48,795 bases of DNA, taken from NCBI GenBank assembly GCA_900768265.1, contig CAAGCF010000015.1, positions 1 to 48,795 on the forward strand, in the 5' to 3' direction. The translations under genes and the position numbers were made by a program. Numbering within the stretch: position 1 is the stretch's first letter; each line of letters opens with the position of its first letter. The notes below the pieces were generated by a model that ran no database searches, was not told the origin of the DNA, and saw only the letters and a list, made by a program, of their open reading frames with translations. The DNA comes from an uncultured Collinsella sp. (GTDB lineage: Bacteria > Actinomycetota > Coriobacteriia > Coriobacteriales > Coriobacteriaceae). Positions 15,326-22,600 of the stretch are shown in pieces.

Positions 15326-16804
15326 CTACTCGACCGTATCGACCGTTGCCGACACGTTGCCGTCCGCCATGCGCACGCGAATGGCGTCGCCCGGCTTAAA
15401 GGTCTTGGCGGTCGTAGCCACGCCGTCATCGCTGTACGCGATGGAGTAACCGCGGGCAAGCACCTTGAGCGGCGACAGGGCATCGAGCGAAGCCGCCGCT
15501 CGGCCCAGGTCGGACGCCGGCCTGCTGAGCATCGTGCGCCCCTGATGCTCTAGACGGGAGCTTGCGAGCATGAGCGCATGGCGCTTGCCATCGAGCCCCG
15601 AGGTGCTTGCGACCAAGCGCTCGGGCAGACGCTCGAAGTTGGAGCGGAATGTCCCGACCGAGCGCGCTATGGCGCCCGACAGGCGATCGGCAGTCAGTGC
15701 AAGCTCCGATTCGCGACGCTCGACCATAAATGTGGGGTCGTTGAGGCACGGGCGGCATACGGCGGCATCGAGTGCATCGCCCAGACGGGCCGTATAAGTA
15801 TCCCAGGCACGGCGACCGCGCTGATCGAGCATCTCCAGGTCGACCTGGGCCGACCCAATCATCGAAGCCATCGCGGCGCCCAGACGCTGATGGCGCGCCT
15901 CGAGCACATCGGTCAACTCCGTCATAGCCGGCGCCACCGATTCGGCCGCCGCCGTGGGCGTGGAGGCGCGACGGTCGCTTACCATGTCGCAGATCGAGGT
16001 ATCGGGCTCATGCCCAATGCCCGTCACCACGGGCACGGGACAGGCCGCCACCGCACGGGCAAGCCCTTCGTCGTTAAAGGTCATAAGGTCTTCGAAGGAG
16101 CCGCCGCCGCGCACCAGCAAGATACAATCGGGCGCCGGCGTAATGGCGGCGGCGCGGCGCAAGCCTTCAATAAGCTCCGCCGGCGCACCCTCGCCCTGGA
16201 CCTTTGCACCCACGCAGACAAGCTCGACGAGCGGGTTGCGACGGCGCAGCGTACGCTTGACGTCGTCGATTACGGCGCCCGAAAGCGAGGTGACGACCGC
16301 CACGCGCGAGCAAAACACCGGGATGCGACGCTTGCGCGCCTCGTCCATCAGGCCTTCGCGACGCAGCTTTTCGGCCAACTGAGCCACCTGCTGACGCAGC
16401 AAGCCCTCCCCCGCCAGCGAGAACGAACGGGCAACGAAGCTCATGCGACCCGTAGGCTTGTAGAGATTGAAACTACCCTTAAAGCTCACCTGCATACCGT
16501 CACGCAAATCGAAGGTGCGCTTAAGATAGGCGCCCTTCCAGATGATGCAGTCGACGGCTGCCGAGTCGTCCTTAATCTGGAAATAGCAGTGGCCGCTTCG
16601 GGCGTTAGGGCCACGAAAACCTGTGACCTCGCCCAAGACGCTCAGCTGCGGAATGGCATCGAGCGCGCCGGCGGCGATCTCCACCGCTTGGCTCACGCTG
16701 AGCTCTTTGCGCTCCTGCTCGTCCGATCCGTCGAACTCGGCGGAAACGGTATTGCCAGTCAGATTCCAGCCTGCCACGCAGCCCCCTTTCGTCGTCGTGC
16801 GCAT
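15326..16804 (-). CDS. xseA: Exodeoxyribonuclease VII large subunit
   Basis: A 492-residue catalytic subunit of exonuclease VII. An N-terminal OB fold (about 37-135: LSVLGEVTGFRG, HCYFQIKDD) binds single-stranded DNA; the catalytic domain follows with RIPVFCSRVAVVTSLSGAVIDD, LLVRGGGSFEDLMTFNDEGLARAV and TGIGHEPDTSICDMV. A helical region and a short beta end (LARGYSIAYSDDG) complete the family architecture. The ATG at 16804 has only GGAG close by; a GTG nine codons inside has AGGGGG upstream and could be the real start. First gene of xseA-xseB-hit. Confidence 0.92.
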   Translation of the reverse strand: MRTTTKGGCVAGWNLTGNTVSAEFDGSDEQERKELSVSQAVEIAAGALDAIPQLSVLGEVTGFRGPNARSGHCYFQIKDDSAAVDCIIWKGAYLKRTFDLRDGMQVSFKGSFNLYKPTGRMSFVARSFSLAGEGLLRQQVAQLAEKLRREGLMDEARKRRIPVFCSRVAVVTSLSGAVIDDVKRTLRRRNPLVELVCVGAKVQGEGAPAELIEGLRRAAAITPAPDCILLVRGGGSFEDLMTFNDEGLARAVAACPVPVVTGIGHEPDTSICDMVSDRRASTPTAAAESVAPAMTELTDVLEARHQRLGAAMASMIGSAQVDLEMLDQRGRRAWDTYTARLGDALDAAVCRPCLNDPTFMVERRESELALTADRLSGAIARSVGTFRSNFERLPERLVASTSGLDGKRHALMLASSRLEHQGRTMLSRPASDLGRAAASLDALSPLKVLARGYSIAYSDDGVATTAKTFKPGDAIRVRMADGNVSATVDTVE

Positions 16805-16846
16805 GAGCTCCGGCCCTGCGCAAATTCAAGTCCAACACATAGTACA

Positions 16847-16876
16847 GCGCCGCGGGGACACAAATCCCCGCGGCGC
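16847..16876. terminator. G+C-rich hairpin between the YugP-type gene and xseA
   Basis: A perfect 12-bp stem (GCGCCGCGGGGA with its complement) and 6-nt loop. No T tract follows on either strand, so it may stabilise mRNA ends rather than terminate strongly. Confidence 0.5.
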
Positions 16877-16892
16877 CCAGCGTCCCAATTTG

Positions 16893-17597
16893 TTATCGGT
16901 TAGAGTTTCTGTTGTAGCGAGCCATAAGATAGAGCAGCTGAATAATCGAGGTGAGCGCCGCGGCCACGTAGGTGAGCGCGGCTGCCGTCAGCACCTTCTT
17001 GGCACCGTTGACCTGCTTGGAACTCATGCCCGACTGCTCAATATACGCCACGGCACGTCGGCTGGCATCGATCTCGACCGGCAGCGTAACCAGCTGGAAT
17101 AGCACGCTAAACGAGAAGAAGATCAGCGCGAGGGTCGTGAGCCCTGCTATGTTCATAAACAGGCCCATGAGCAGCACGATCGTCCAGGCGTTCTGGGTAA
17201 AGTTGACGACGGGGACCAAAGCGGTGCGTACCTTCATCATGGCATAACCACTTTGACGCTGGGCGGCATGACCCGCCTCGTGGCAGGCGACGGCAACGCT
17301 TGCGACCGACCCGCCAGAACGGTTGGCATCCGACAGATACAGGTTGTTGTCCTGCGGGTTGTAATGATCGGTGAGCTCGCCGGCAACGCCCTTGATGCCC
17401 ACGGCATTGCAGCCGTTGGCGTCGAGCATGCGGCGAGCGACCGTGGCACCCGTGTCGCCGTCCGAGCGAACCTTGGACCAGGTCTTGTACGTCGAGTTGA
17501 TATAGCTCTGCGCAGCAAGGCCAAGCACTGTACAAACAAGAACAACCAGCAGGTACAGCGGGTCGATGCCAAAGCCGTAACCATAGTAATAGGGCAT
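16893..17597 (-). CDS. Zinc metallopeptidase, YugP family
   Basis: A 234-residue membrane protease of the YugP (Zn-dependent protease 2) family. An N-terminal transmembrane helix is followed by the conserved soluble region (ARRMLDANG, DHYNPQDNNLYLSDA) and the zinc motif HEAGHAAQ (about residue 107), then two or three membrane helices. The active site should face the cytosol near the membrane. The ATG at 17597 is chosen because GGAGG lies seven bases upstream; a 69-base longer frame has no such signal. It lies downstream of rnd, with family 1 copy A between them. Confidence 0.88.
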   Translation of the reverse strand: MPYYYGYGFGIDPLYLLVVLVCTVLGLAAQSYINSTYKTWSKVRSDGDTGATVARRMLDANGCNAVGIKGVAGELTDHYNPQDNNLYLSDANRSGGSVASVAVACHEAGHAAQRQSGYAMMKVRTALVPVVNFTQNAWTIVLLMGLFMNIAGLTTLALIFFSFSVLFQLVTLPVEIDASRRAVAYIEQSGMSSKQVNGAKKVLTAAALTYVAAALTSIIQLLYLMARYNRNSNR

Positions 17598-17681
17598 GCG
17601 AATTCCTCCGAATCGAGTTACACGTTGGAGGCATTCTACCCACTCGCCCAGCAGGCAAGTCAGCATCGATGTTTAGGCATT

Positions 17682-17828
17682 GTCAGCGAAAACGGCCGAG
17701 GGCGAGCAAGGTGACGTGAAAGAGAAGCGACGCGTACTTTGGTACGCAAGCGACGATTGAACGTCAGATTGCCGCTCTCGGCCGTTTGCAGCGTCGAGCT
17801 GTTACGCGGTTTGGTAAAACCGCGTAAC
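17682..17828 (-). repeat. Family 1 nested hairpin repeat, copy A
   Basis: Read on the minus strand, a 28-nt hairpin (17801-17828) begins within the rnd stop codon, followed by GACGCTGC, a long imperfect stem with AAACGGCCGAG outer arms (17690-17700 and 17775-17786), an inner hairpin GCGTAC/GTACGC, and TCGCTGAC. The conserved inner strands contain TGACGTTCAATCG and CTCTTTCACGTCACC. The same arrangement recurs at 38613-38760 and 48323-48469. Confidence 0.8.
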
Positions 17829-18961
17829 TATAAAAGCTCGATTTTGCCGTCCTTCACGGTGAGCCCCATATTGCCGGAAAGCAGATCGTCCAGGCGCGAG
17901 CCCACAAGCTCAAAACGCCAGCCTTCGCGCAGGGGGCTTTGCTCAGGATGCTCGATGTAATCGGCCAAGTCATCGCGCGAGGCGATAACCGAGGTCGCCA
18001 CGCCCGAGCGCTCGGCAACCAGGCGAATGAGCGCATACATCAGGTCCGTCACGCTCTCAAGCTCCGGCGAGATCTGGCGATGCCCGCGCACCATGAGCGG
18101 CAGGCGATCGTGCGGGCAGCTCGCACCGCGCTTGATGGCCATGAGCGCGCCGTCCACGTCGCGCTCCCCCAGCTGATCGGTTCCGCGGATGCTACGGAAC
18201 TCCTCAACGCGCACGGGATTGCGCTTGACGAGCGCCAGCAGCGTATCGTCGGACATGACCCACTTGCGCGGGATGTTGCGGCGCTCGGCGCGGTCCTCGC
18301 GCCAGGCGGCGAGCTCGCGCGCGATGCCCAACTGGTGACGGCTGCACGAGTTGATGCGCTTGACCTTGCGGAATGCCTCATGGCGGTCGGCGCGGTAGTG
18401 CGACTCGTCGGCCAGCGGGCGCAGCTCGTCGAGCACCCAATCCTCACGGCCCAGCTCGCGTAGGCGGCTCATCATCTCGGTATAGGCAACGATCAGGTAC
18501 TTGACGTCATCAATCGCGTACTCGATCTGTTTGTCGGTCAGCGGGCGGCGCGACCAATCGGTCAGTGACTCGGTCTTGGGCAATGAGACGCCGCAAAACG
18601 TCTGCACGAGCGCGCCGTAGGAAATCTGCTGGCGCTCGCCCAAGAAGGCGGCGGCCACTTGCGTGTCAAAAATGGGACGCGGCAGCACGCCCACGGTATG
18701 GAGCATAACCTCCATATCCTGCGAGCAGGCGTGAAAGACCTTGGTCACACTCTCATCGCCCATAAGCTCGGCGAGCGGCGACAGGTCGTCGATCACCAAA
18801 GGATCGACCGCGACGCTCTCGGCAGGGGTGGCAATCTGGACCAAGCACAGGCGCGGGTGGAACGTGCGCTCGCGCAAAAACTCGGTATCGACGGCAATCG
18901 CGTCGAACTCACGAGCGCGCTGGCAAAAGTCGAGCAGAGCCTGATGTGTGGAAATGTACAT
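17828..18961 (-). CDS. rnd: Ribonuclease D
   Basis: A 377-residue 3'-5' exoribonuclease used in tRNA 3' processing and RNA turnover. The DEDD catalytic residues are visible: Asp and Glu in AVDTEFLRE (about 23), Asp in HACSQDMEVM (about 80) and Asp with an upstream Tyr in YAIDDVKYL (about 148). One or two HRDC-like regions follow (REDRAERRNIPRKWVMSDDTLLALVKRNP). The ATG at 18961 begins where homologues do; a GTG at 18997 has no better signal. The stop TAG shares its G with the first base of the repeat hairpin. Confidence 0.92.
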   Translation of the reverse strand: MYISTHQALLDFCQRAREFDAIAVDTEFLRERTFHPRLCLVQIATPAESVAVDPLVIDDLSPLAELMGDESVTKVFHACSQDMEVMLHTVGVLPRPIFDTQVAAAFLGERQQISYGALVQTFCGVSLPKTESLTDWSRRPLTDKQIEYAIDDVKYLIVAYTEMMSRLRELGREDWVLDELRPLADESHYRADRHEAFRKVKRINSCSRHQLGIARELAAWREDRAERRNIPRKWVMSDDTLLALVKRNPVRVEEFRSIRGTDQLGERDVDGALMAIKRGASCPHDRLPLMVRGHRQISPELESVTDLMYALIRLVAERSGVATSVIASRDDLADYIEHPEQSPLREGWRFELVGSRLDDLLSGNMGLTVKDGKIELL

Positions 18962-19059
18962 ATCAACCCATCGAATAAGGTTAGGCCCGAAAAACACGGG
19001 TAGGATATCGGCATTGCCCTACAACTATACTCGGTTAGTCACAGAACGGGAACGTAAGT

Positions 19060-19977
19060 ATGCGCTGCCTTATCATCCACAACCCGGCATCGGGCCCCAG
19101 CTCAGATGAAATCTACGCGTTCACGCACGCCCTCGCGCAGGGTGGCGACGAGGTCGTGATGCGTTTTATCGGCGATGGCATGGAACCCGAGGACGCGGTG
19201 GCGGACGTTCGCGAGTTCGACCGCGTGGTCGTTTCGGGCGGCGACGGTACCGTCTCCAACGTGCTCGACCAGATGCGCGGGTGCGGTGTCCCCACGCTCG
19301 TCTTCCCCTCCGGCACGGCCTGCCTGTTCTTCAACAACATCGGCAATGCCCCTGAGGCCGCGGCGCTCGCCAAGGCCTGCCGCGTCGGCCGCACCGTCAA
19401 GGCGGATATGGGTGAGCTCTTTTGGCTCGACGAGAACGGCAACGAAAAGCGCCACGGCTTTATTATCATCGCCGGCTCGGGCTACGACGCCGAGATCATG
19501 ATGAAGGCCGCCCCCACCAAAAACGATATCGGCGAGATCGCCTATTTCCTGTCGGCGCTCGCCACACCCAACCCCACGGTGGCGCACTTTACGATTGAGC
19601 ATGACGGCATTGTCGAGGAGCTCGATGGCATCTGCTGCATGGCCGGCAACACCTCGGTCATCCAAAACGACATCAACCTGTTCCCCGATTGCCGCATGAA
19701 CGACGGCATGGTCGACATCGCGGTCATCGAGCCCGTAAAAACCGTGCAGCTGCTCCCGACCGTGATCACCGCCGCGCTCGACCCCGCCGGCAAGGTGCTC
19801 GGCCGTCCGCAGTTCAAGATCATCCAGACCAAAGAAGCCAAGATCACCTGCACGCCGTCGCTTGGCATGCAGTTCGATGGCGAGATCATCTCCAGCAACT
19901 CGGGCGTCTTTGGAGCCCGCGCGCTTCCGCAATGCCTCGACCTCATCGTCGACGAATTCTCCCCACTCGGAAAATAG
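19060..19977 (+). CDS. Diacylglycerol kinase-like lipid kinase
   Basis: A 305-residue protein of the diacylglycerol/sphingosine kinase family (YegS/DgkB-like). The N-terminal motif IIHNPASGP, the nucleotide-binding VVSGGDGTVSNV (about 57) and PSGTACLFFNNIG (about 86) are clear, with the C-terminal beta domain ending in MQFDGEI. It probably phosphorylates a membrane lipid such as diacylglycerol, recycling it to phosphatidate, but the substrate is not proven. The ATG at 19060 follows the rnd gene divergently. A 30-codon membrane peptide gene begins nine bases after the stop. Confidence 0.85.
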   Translation: MRCLIIHNPASGPSSDEIYAFTHALAQGGDEVVMRFIGDGMEPEDAVADVREFDRVVVSGGDGTVSNVLDQMRGCGVPTLVFPSGTACLFFNNIGNAPEAAALAKACRVGRTVKADMGELFWLDENGNEKRHGFIIIAGSGYDAEIMMKAAPTKNDIGEIAYFLSALATPNPTVAHFTIEHDGIVEELDGICCMAGNTSVIQNDINLFPDCRMNDGMVDIAVIEPVKTVQLLPTVITAALDPAGKVLGRPQFKIIQTKEAKITCTPSLGMQFDGEIISSNSGVFGARALPQCLDLIVDEFSPLGK

Positions 19978-19986
19978 GAGGACCCC

Positions 19987-20079
19987 ATGAACGACAATCC
20001 CCTGCTCGGCTTTATCGTCATCGTTCTGGCCATGCTCATCGGCTATGCGATTAACGTGATCCACCGCCGGAAGAAGTAA
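19987..20079 (+). CDS. 30-residue single-helix membrane peptide
   Basis: A short gene encoding 30 residues: a polar start (MNDNPLLG), one hydrophobic helix (about residues 8-23) and a basic end (IHRRKK), giving an inside-positive C-terminus. A strong AGGAGG overlaps the stop of the lipid-kinase gene and lies five bases before the ATG, so translation is very likely. A terminator (20117-20155) follows. It may be a subunit or membrane anchor for the kinase; no family is recognised. Confidence 0.6.
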   Translation: MNDNPLLGFIVIVLAMLIGYAINVIHRRKK

Positions 20080-20116
20080 TTCCACATCGGTATGATATTC
20101 ATCCAATTATCGTCTC

Positions 20117-20157
20117 CCCCCGTTGTTTATGCATTTGCCAAACAGCGGGGGATTTTC
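20117..20157 (+). terminator. Terminator after the lipid-kinase operon
   Basis: CCCCCGTTGTTT pairs with AAACAGCGGGGG (one wobble) and is followed by ATTTTCTTT. Confidence 0.8.
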
Positions 20158-20175
20158 TTTGTGCCCCGTGCAAGG

Positions 20176-20300
20176 CGCTTTATTTAGGTACAGTAATTGC
20201 AGGGCGTCTTTATTTAAATAAAGCTACATAATGAGTATTCTTGTCCGTTCATCGCATATTTTAGGACGTTCATCGAGTATTTCATCGAAATAGATGAATA
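20176..20300 (+). promoter_or_regulatory. AT-rich upstream region of the dipeptidase with palindrome and repeats
   Basis: The only AT-rich block nearby. It holds a 16-bp perfect palindrome CTTTATTTAAATAAAG (20208-20223), a half copy CTTTATTTA exactly 30 bp upstream (20178), and three TTCATCG copies (20248, 20269, 20281) followed by an inverted GATGAATA. This looks like binding sites for a regulator of the surface dipeptidase; the regulator is unknown. Confidence 0.4.
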
Positions 20301-20387
20301 CTATTTAGACTTCCTATAGGCTAATAGATGTATTTATTAGCTGAGATTCCGCACAGTTTTGTGGGGTCTCAACAGTTGGGAGGGATT

Positions 20388-22190
20388 ATGAGGTTTACTC
20401 ATCCTGTCAACACGCTCAAAAAGCTCGGCTGCGGCCTTGCGTTTGGAGCAGCGGCCATTATGGCCATGCCGACTTCGGCGCTCGCCTGCACCCAGATCTA
20501 CATGGGCAGCAAGCTCACGGCAGACGGCAACACGTACTACGGCCGTTCCGAGGACTTCGGTCCGCGCTATGTCAAGCACTTTGGCATTGAGCCCGCACAC
20601 AAGGACGGCAACGAGTACACCTCGGTCGAGTCCGGTTTTGAGTACAAGTCCAAGGGCGCAACCTACCGCTACACCTTCGTTCGCGACAACCCCTCGCAGT
20701 GGGAAGATCGCTACGACGCATATTCCGAGGCAGGCATCAACGAGAAGGGCGTCTCCTGCTCTGCTACGTTGAGCACCTCCTATAACGAGAAGGCCGAAGA
20801 GGCCGACCCCATCACCGAGGAGACTGGCATTGGCGAGTACAGCTATGCCAGCGTCATTCTGGGCGAGAGCGCCACGGCCCGCGAGGGTGTCGAGCTCCTC
20901 GGCAGCCTGATCGACGAGCAGGGCGTCTGCTCCAATGACCAGATCATCATCGCCGACAGCACCGAGACTTGGCTGTTCGCCGCGCTTTCCGGCCATCAGT
21001 GGATTGCCATGAAGCTCGCCGACGACATCGCCTCGCTCAACCCCAACATCGGCAACCTCACCTATGACGTCGACCTCGATGACACCGAGAACTGCCTCCA
21101 CTCCGAGGGCATCGAGTCCATGCCTAAGGAGAAAGGCTTTGCCGAGTACACCGACGGCAAGTTCGACGTCGCAAAGACCTACGGCGAGGAGATTAGCGAG
21201 GCCGGTATGCACCAGTGGTCGCGCTATGTCCAGGGCCGCGATTACTTCATGGCTCCGCTTGCCGAGGGCACCGACTACGAGATCGTCAAGGACGAGCGCG
21301 AAGACGCTCGCGCGACGACCGGCGCCCTGGTGCACGAGATGCAGCCGCTGTTCTTTACGCCCGGCAAGTCCGACTGGAACACCTTTGAGATGATTCGCAG
21401 CTTCGCCGCCCGCGGCGAGAATGTCGCCGGCCTCAACGCCAACACCGACGGCGCCTATGCCATCGGCTCCAACCGTAACACCGAGATCCACACCTTCCAG
21501 ATCCGTCAGGGCATGGACCCCGAGATCGCGACCATCCAGTGGGAGATGCTCTCCAACGCCGAGTTCTCCGTCGCTATCCCCCTCTACTCCGCGCTACTTA
21601 CCGAGGTCAGCCCCTACTTTAGCGATCAGGATGTCTCCTTCGATCACTGCGAAGAGGAAGACGTCGTGAACAACGAGGAGCCCAAGAACTCCATCAACTA
21701 CGTCCTCATGGACATCAACACGCTCGCCTATGAGAACCGTGACCACTGCGCCGCCGGCGTCCGCGCCTATCTCGACGCCCTGCAGAAGGAACTTATCGAG
21801 CAGAACATGACCGTCGACGAGGCCATGCAGGCCGCTGAGGGCACCGAGGCCCGCACCGCCCTGGCCAACAAGGCCGGCAAGGCTGCCACCAAGAACACCT
21901 ACGTCAAGTGCAAGGCCATGCTCGAGGAGATGCGCGACTACCTCAAGAAGGGCGACTTCTCCGAGGAGTTCGTCCCGAGTGACTACGACGCCGATAATGA
22001 CTGCCTGGTCGAGTCCATCACCTACGCCGACGAGGCTCTCTCGAATGAGGATGTAGCCGAGCCCGAGGTCGAGAAGGAAGAGGCCCCCGAGGAGAAGTCC
22101 GAGGGCAACAACATGGCCGCCATGGCTGTTGGCGCCGTCGTCATCATCGGTGTCTGCGGCTTCGTGCTCTATCGTCGCAAGAAGGCCTAA
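20388..22190 (+). CDS. Surface-anchored C69 family dipeptidase
   Basis: A 600-residue peptidase of family C69 (PepD-like Ntn hydrolase). The signal peptide (about 1-34) ends SALA, directly followed by CTQIYMG; the family nucleophile is an N-terminal Cys, so signal peptidase cleavage could itself expose the active residue. The core follows (GRSEDFGPR, EAGINEKGVSCSAT, IADSTETWLFAALSGHQW). An acidic stretch (EVEKEEAPEEKSEG), one membrane helix and RRKKA end the protein, anchoring it at the cell surface. There is no LPxTG motif. The ATG at 20388 has GGGAGG upstream; longer in-frame starts lack one. It probably supplies amino acids from host or diet peptides. Confidence 0.85.
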   Translation: MRFTHPVNTLKKLGCGLAFGAAAIMAMPTSALACTQIYMGSKLTADGNTYYGRSEDFGPRYVKHFGIEPAHKDGNEYTSVESGFEYKSKGATYRYTFVRDNPSQWEDRYDAYSEAGINEKGVSCSATLSTSYNEKAEEADPITEETGIGEYSYASVILGESATAREGVELLGSLIDEQGVCSNDQIIIADSTETWLFAALSGHQWIAMKLADDIASLNPNIGNLTYDVDLDDTENCLHSEGIESMPKEKGFAEYTDGKFDVAKTYGEEISEAGMHQWSRYVQGRDYFMAPLAEGTDYEIVKDEREDARATTGALVHEMQPLFFTPGKSDWNTFEMIRSFAARGENVAGLNANTDGAYAIGSNRNTEIHTFQIRQGMDPEIATIQWEMLSNAEFSVAIPLYSALLTEVSPYFSDQDVSFDHCEEEDVVNNEEPKNSINYVLMDINTLAYENRDHCAAGVRAYLDALQKELIEQNMTVDEAMQAAEGTEARTALANKAGKAATKNTYVKCKAMLEEMRDYLKKGDFSEEFVPSDYDADNDCLVESITYADEALSNEDVAEPEVEKEEAPEEKSEGNNMAAMAVGAVVIIGVCGFVLYRRKKA

Positions 22191-22209
22191 GGCCCTGAAG
22201 CCCTAAGGC

Positions 22210-22241
22210 GCGGGCGGGATGGCGCAGGTCGCCCCGCCCGC
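22210..22241 (+). terminator. G+C-rich hairpin after the C69 dipeptidase
   Basis: GCGGGCGGG pairs with CCCGCCCGC around a 14-nt loop, 20 bases after the stop. There is no T tract, so termination is uncertain. Confidence 0.45.
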
Positions 22242-22276
22242 TCAGCCCGCCCCTTCGACCGGTGGGAAACACCGCT

Positions 22277-22300
22277 GAAATCTTTTCAAAAAAAGATTTC
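22277..22300. promoter_or_regulatory. Inverted repeat overlapping the trp-leader -35 region
   Basis: GAAATCTTTT and AAAAGATTTC form perfect 10-bp arms with a 4-nt spacer, ending inside the candidate -35 element. It could be a repressor operator. Confidence 0.4.
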
Positions 22301-22326
22301 CTGCAAACACTTTGCTGTGTTATAGT
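22298..22326 (+). promoter_or_regulatory. Candidate promoter of the tryptophan transporter leader
   Basis: TTCCTG (22298-22303), a 17-base spacer and TATAGT (22321-22326), about 60 bases before the leader peptide start. Confidence 0.5.
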
Positions 22327-22384
22327 GCAGCGCAACAGCAACAAGGTGCGACCGCGCCACGGCATCACGAAAGGAGCCACCGAC

Positions 22385-22453
22385 ATGAAGAATACGATGA
22401 AGTCTCTCAACAACTGGTGGTGGCGTGATGCGAATACGATCGGTCGACAGTGA
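22385..22453 (+). CDS. Tryptophan-rich leader peptide (attenuator peptide)
   Basis: A 22-residue peptide with three consecutive Trp codons (22415-22423) in the context SLNNWWWRDANT. AAAGGAG lies eight bases before the ATG. Ribosomes stalling here when charged tRNA-Trp is scarce would alter folding of the following RNA. GGCGTGA (22422-22428), starting in the third Trp codon, can pair with TCACGCC (22459-22465), as regions 1 and 2 of trp-type attenuators do, and an intrinsic terminator follows at 22491-22521. The downstream genes encode an ECF transporter, which is therefore probably specific for tryptophan or a precursor. The peptide itself probably has no other role. Confidence 0.85.
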   Translation: MKNTMKSLNNWWWRDANTIGRQ

Positions 22454-22490
22454 GTCCCTCACGCCTGTTTTTGCGCTCTAGGTGATTGAA

Positions 22491-22521
22491 AGGCCTCCGG
22501 TTTCGACCGGGGGCCTTTTTT
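22491..22521 (+). terminator. Attenuator terminator of the Trp leader
   Basis: An 11-bp stem with one wobble (22491-22501 with 22506-22516), a TTCG tetraloop and a T6 run. CGGTCGA at the end of the leader (22441-22447) is complementary to TCGACCG in the loop and 3' arm (22503-22509), offering a competing pairing. Confidence 0.88.
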
Positions 22522-22600
22522 CTATCTCGAGCCCGATCGCATTCGCATCACGCGCCTCCGCTTTCTTCTCTTGCACTTCCCCTCCGAAAGGATTTTCACC

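Noticed and set aside
15578..16903. A 441-codon plus-strand frame opposite xseA
   Set aside because: Composition is that of an antisense shadow; xseA on the other strand has clear domain motifs.
17682..17828. CRISPR array
   Set aside because: The repeated blocks are single, widely spaced and hairpin-forming; there is no regular repeat-spacer series and no cas gene.
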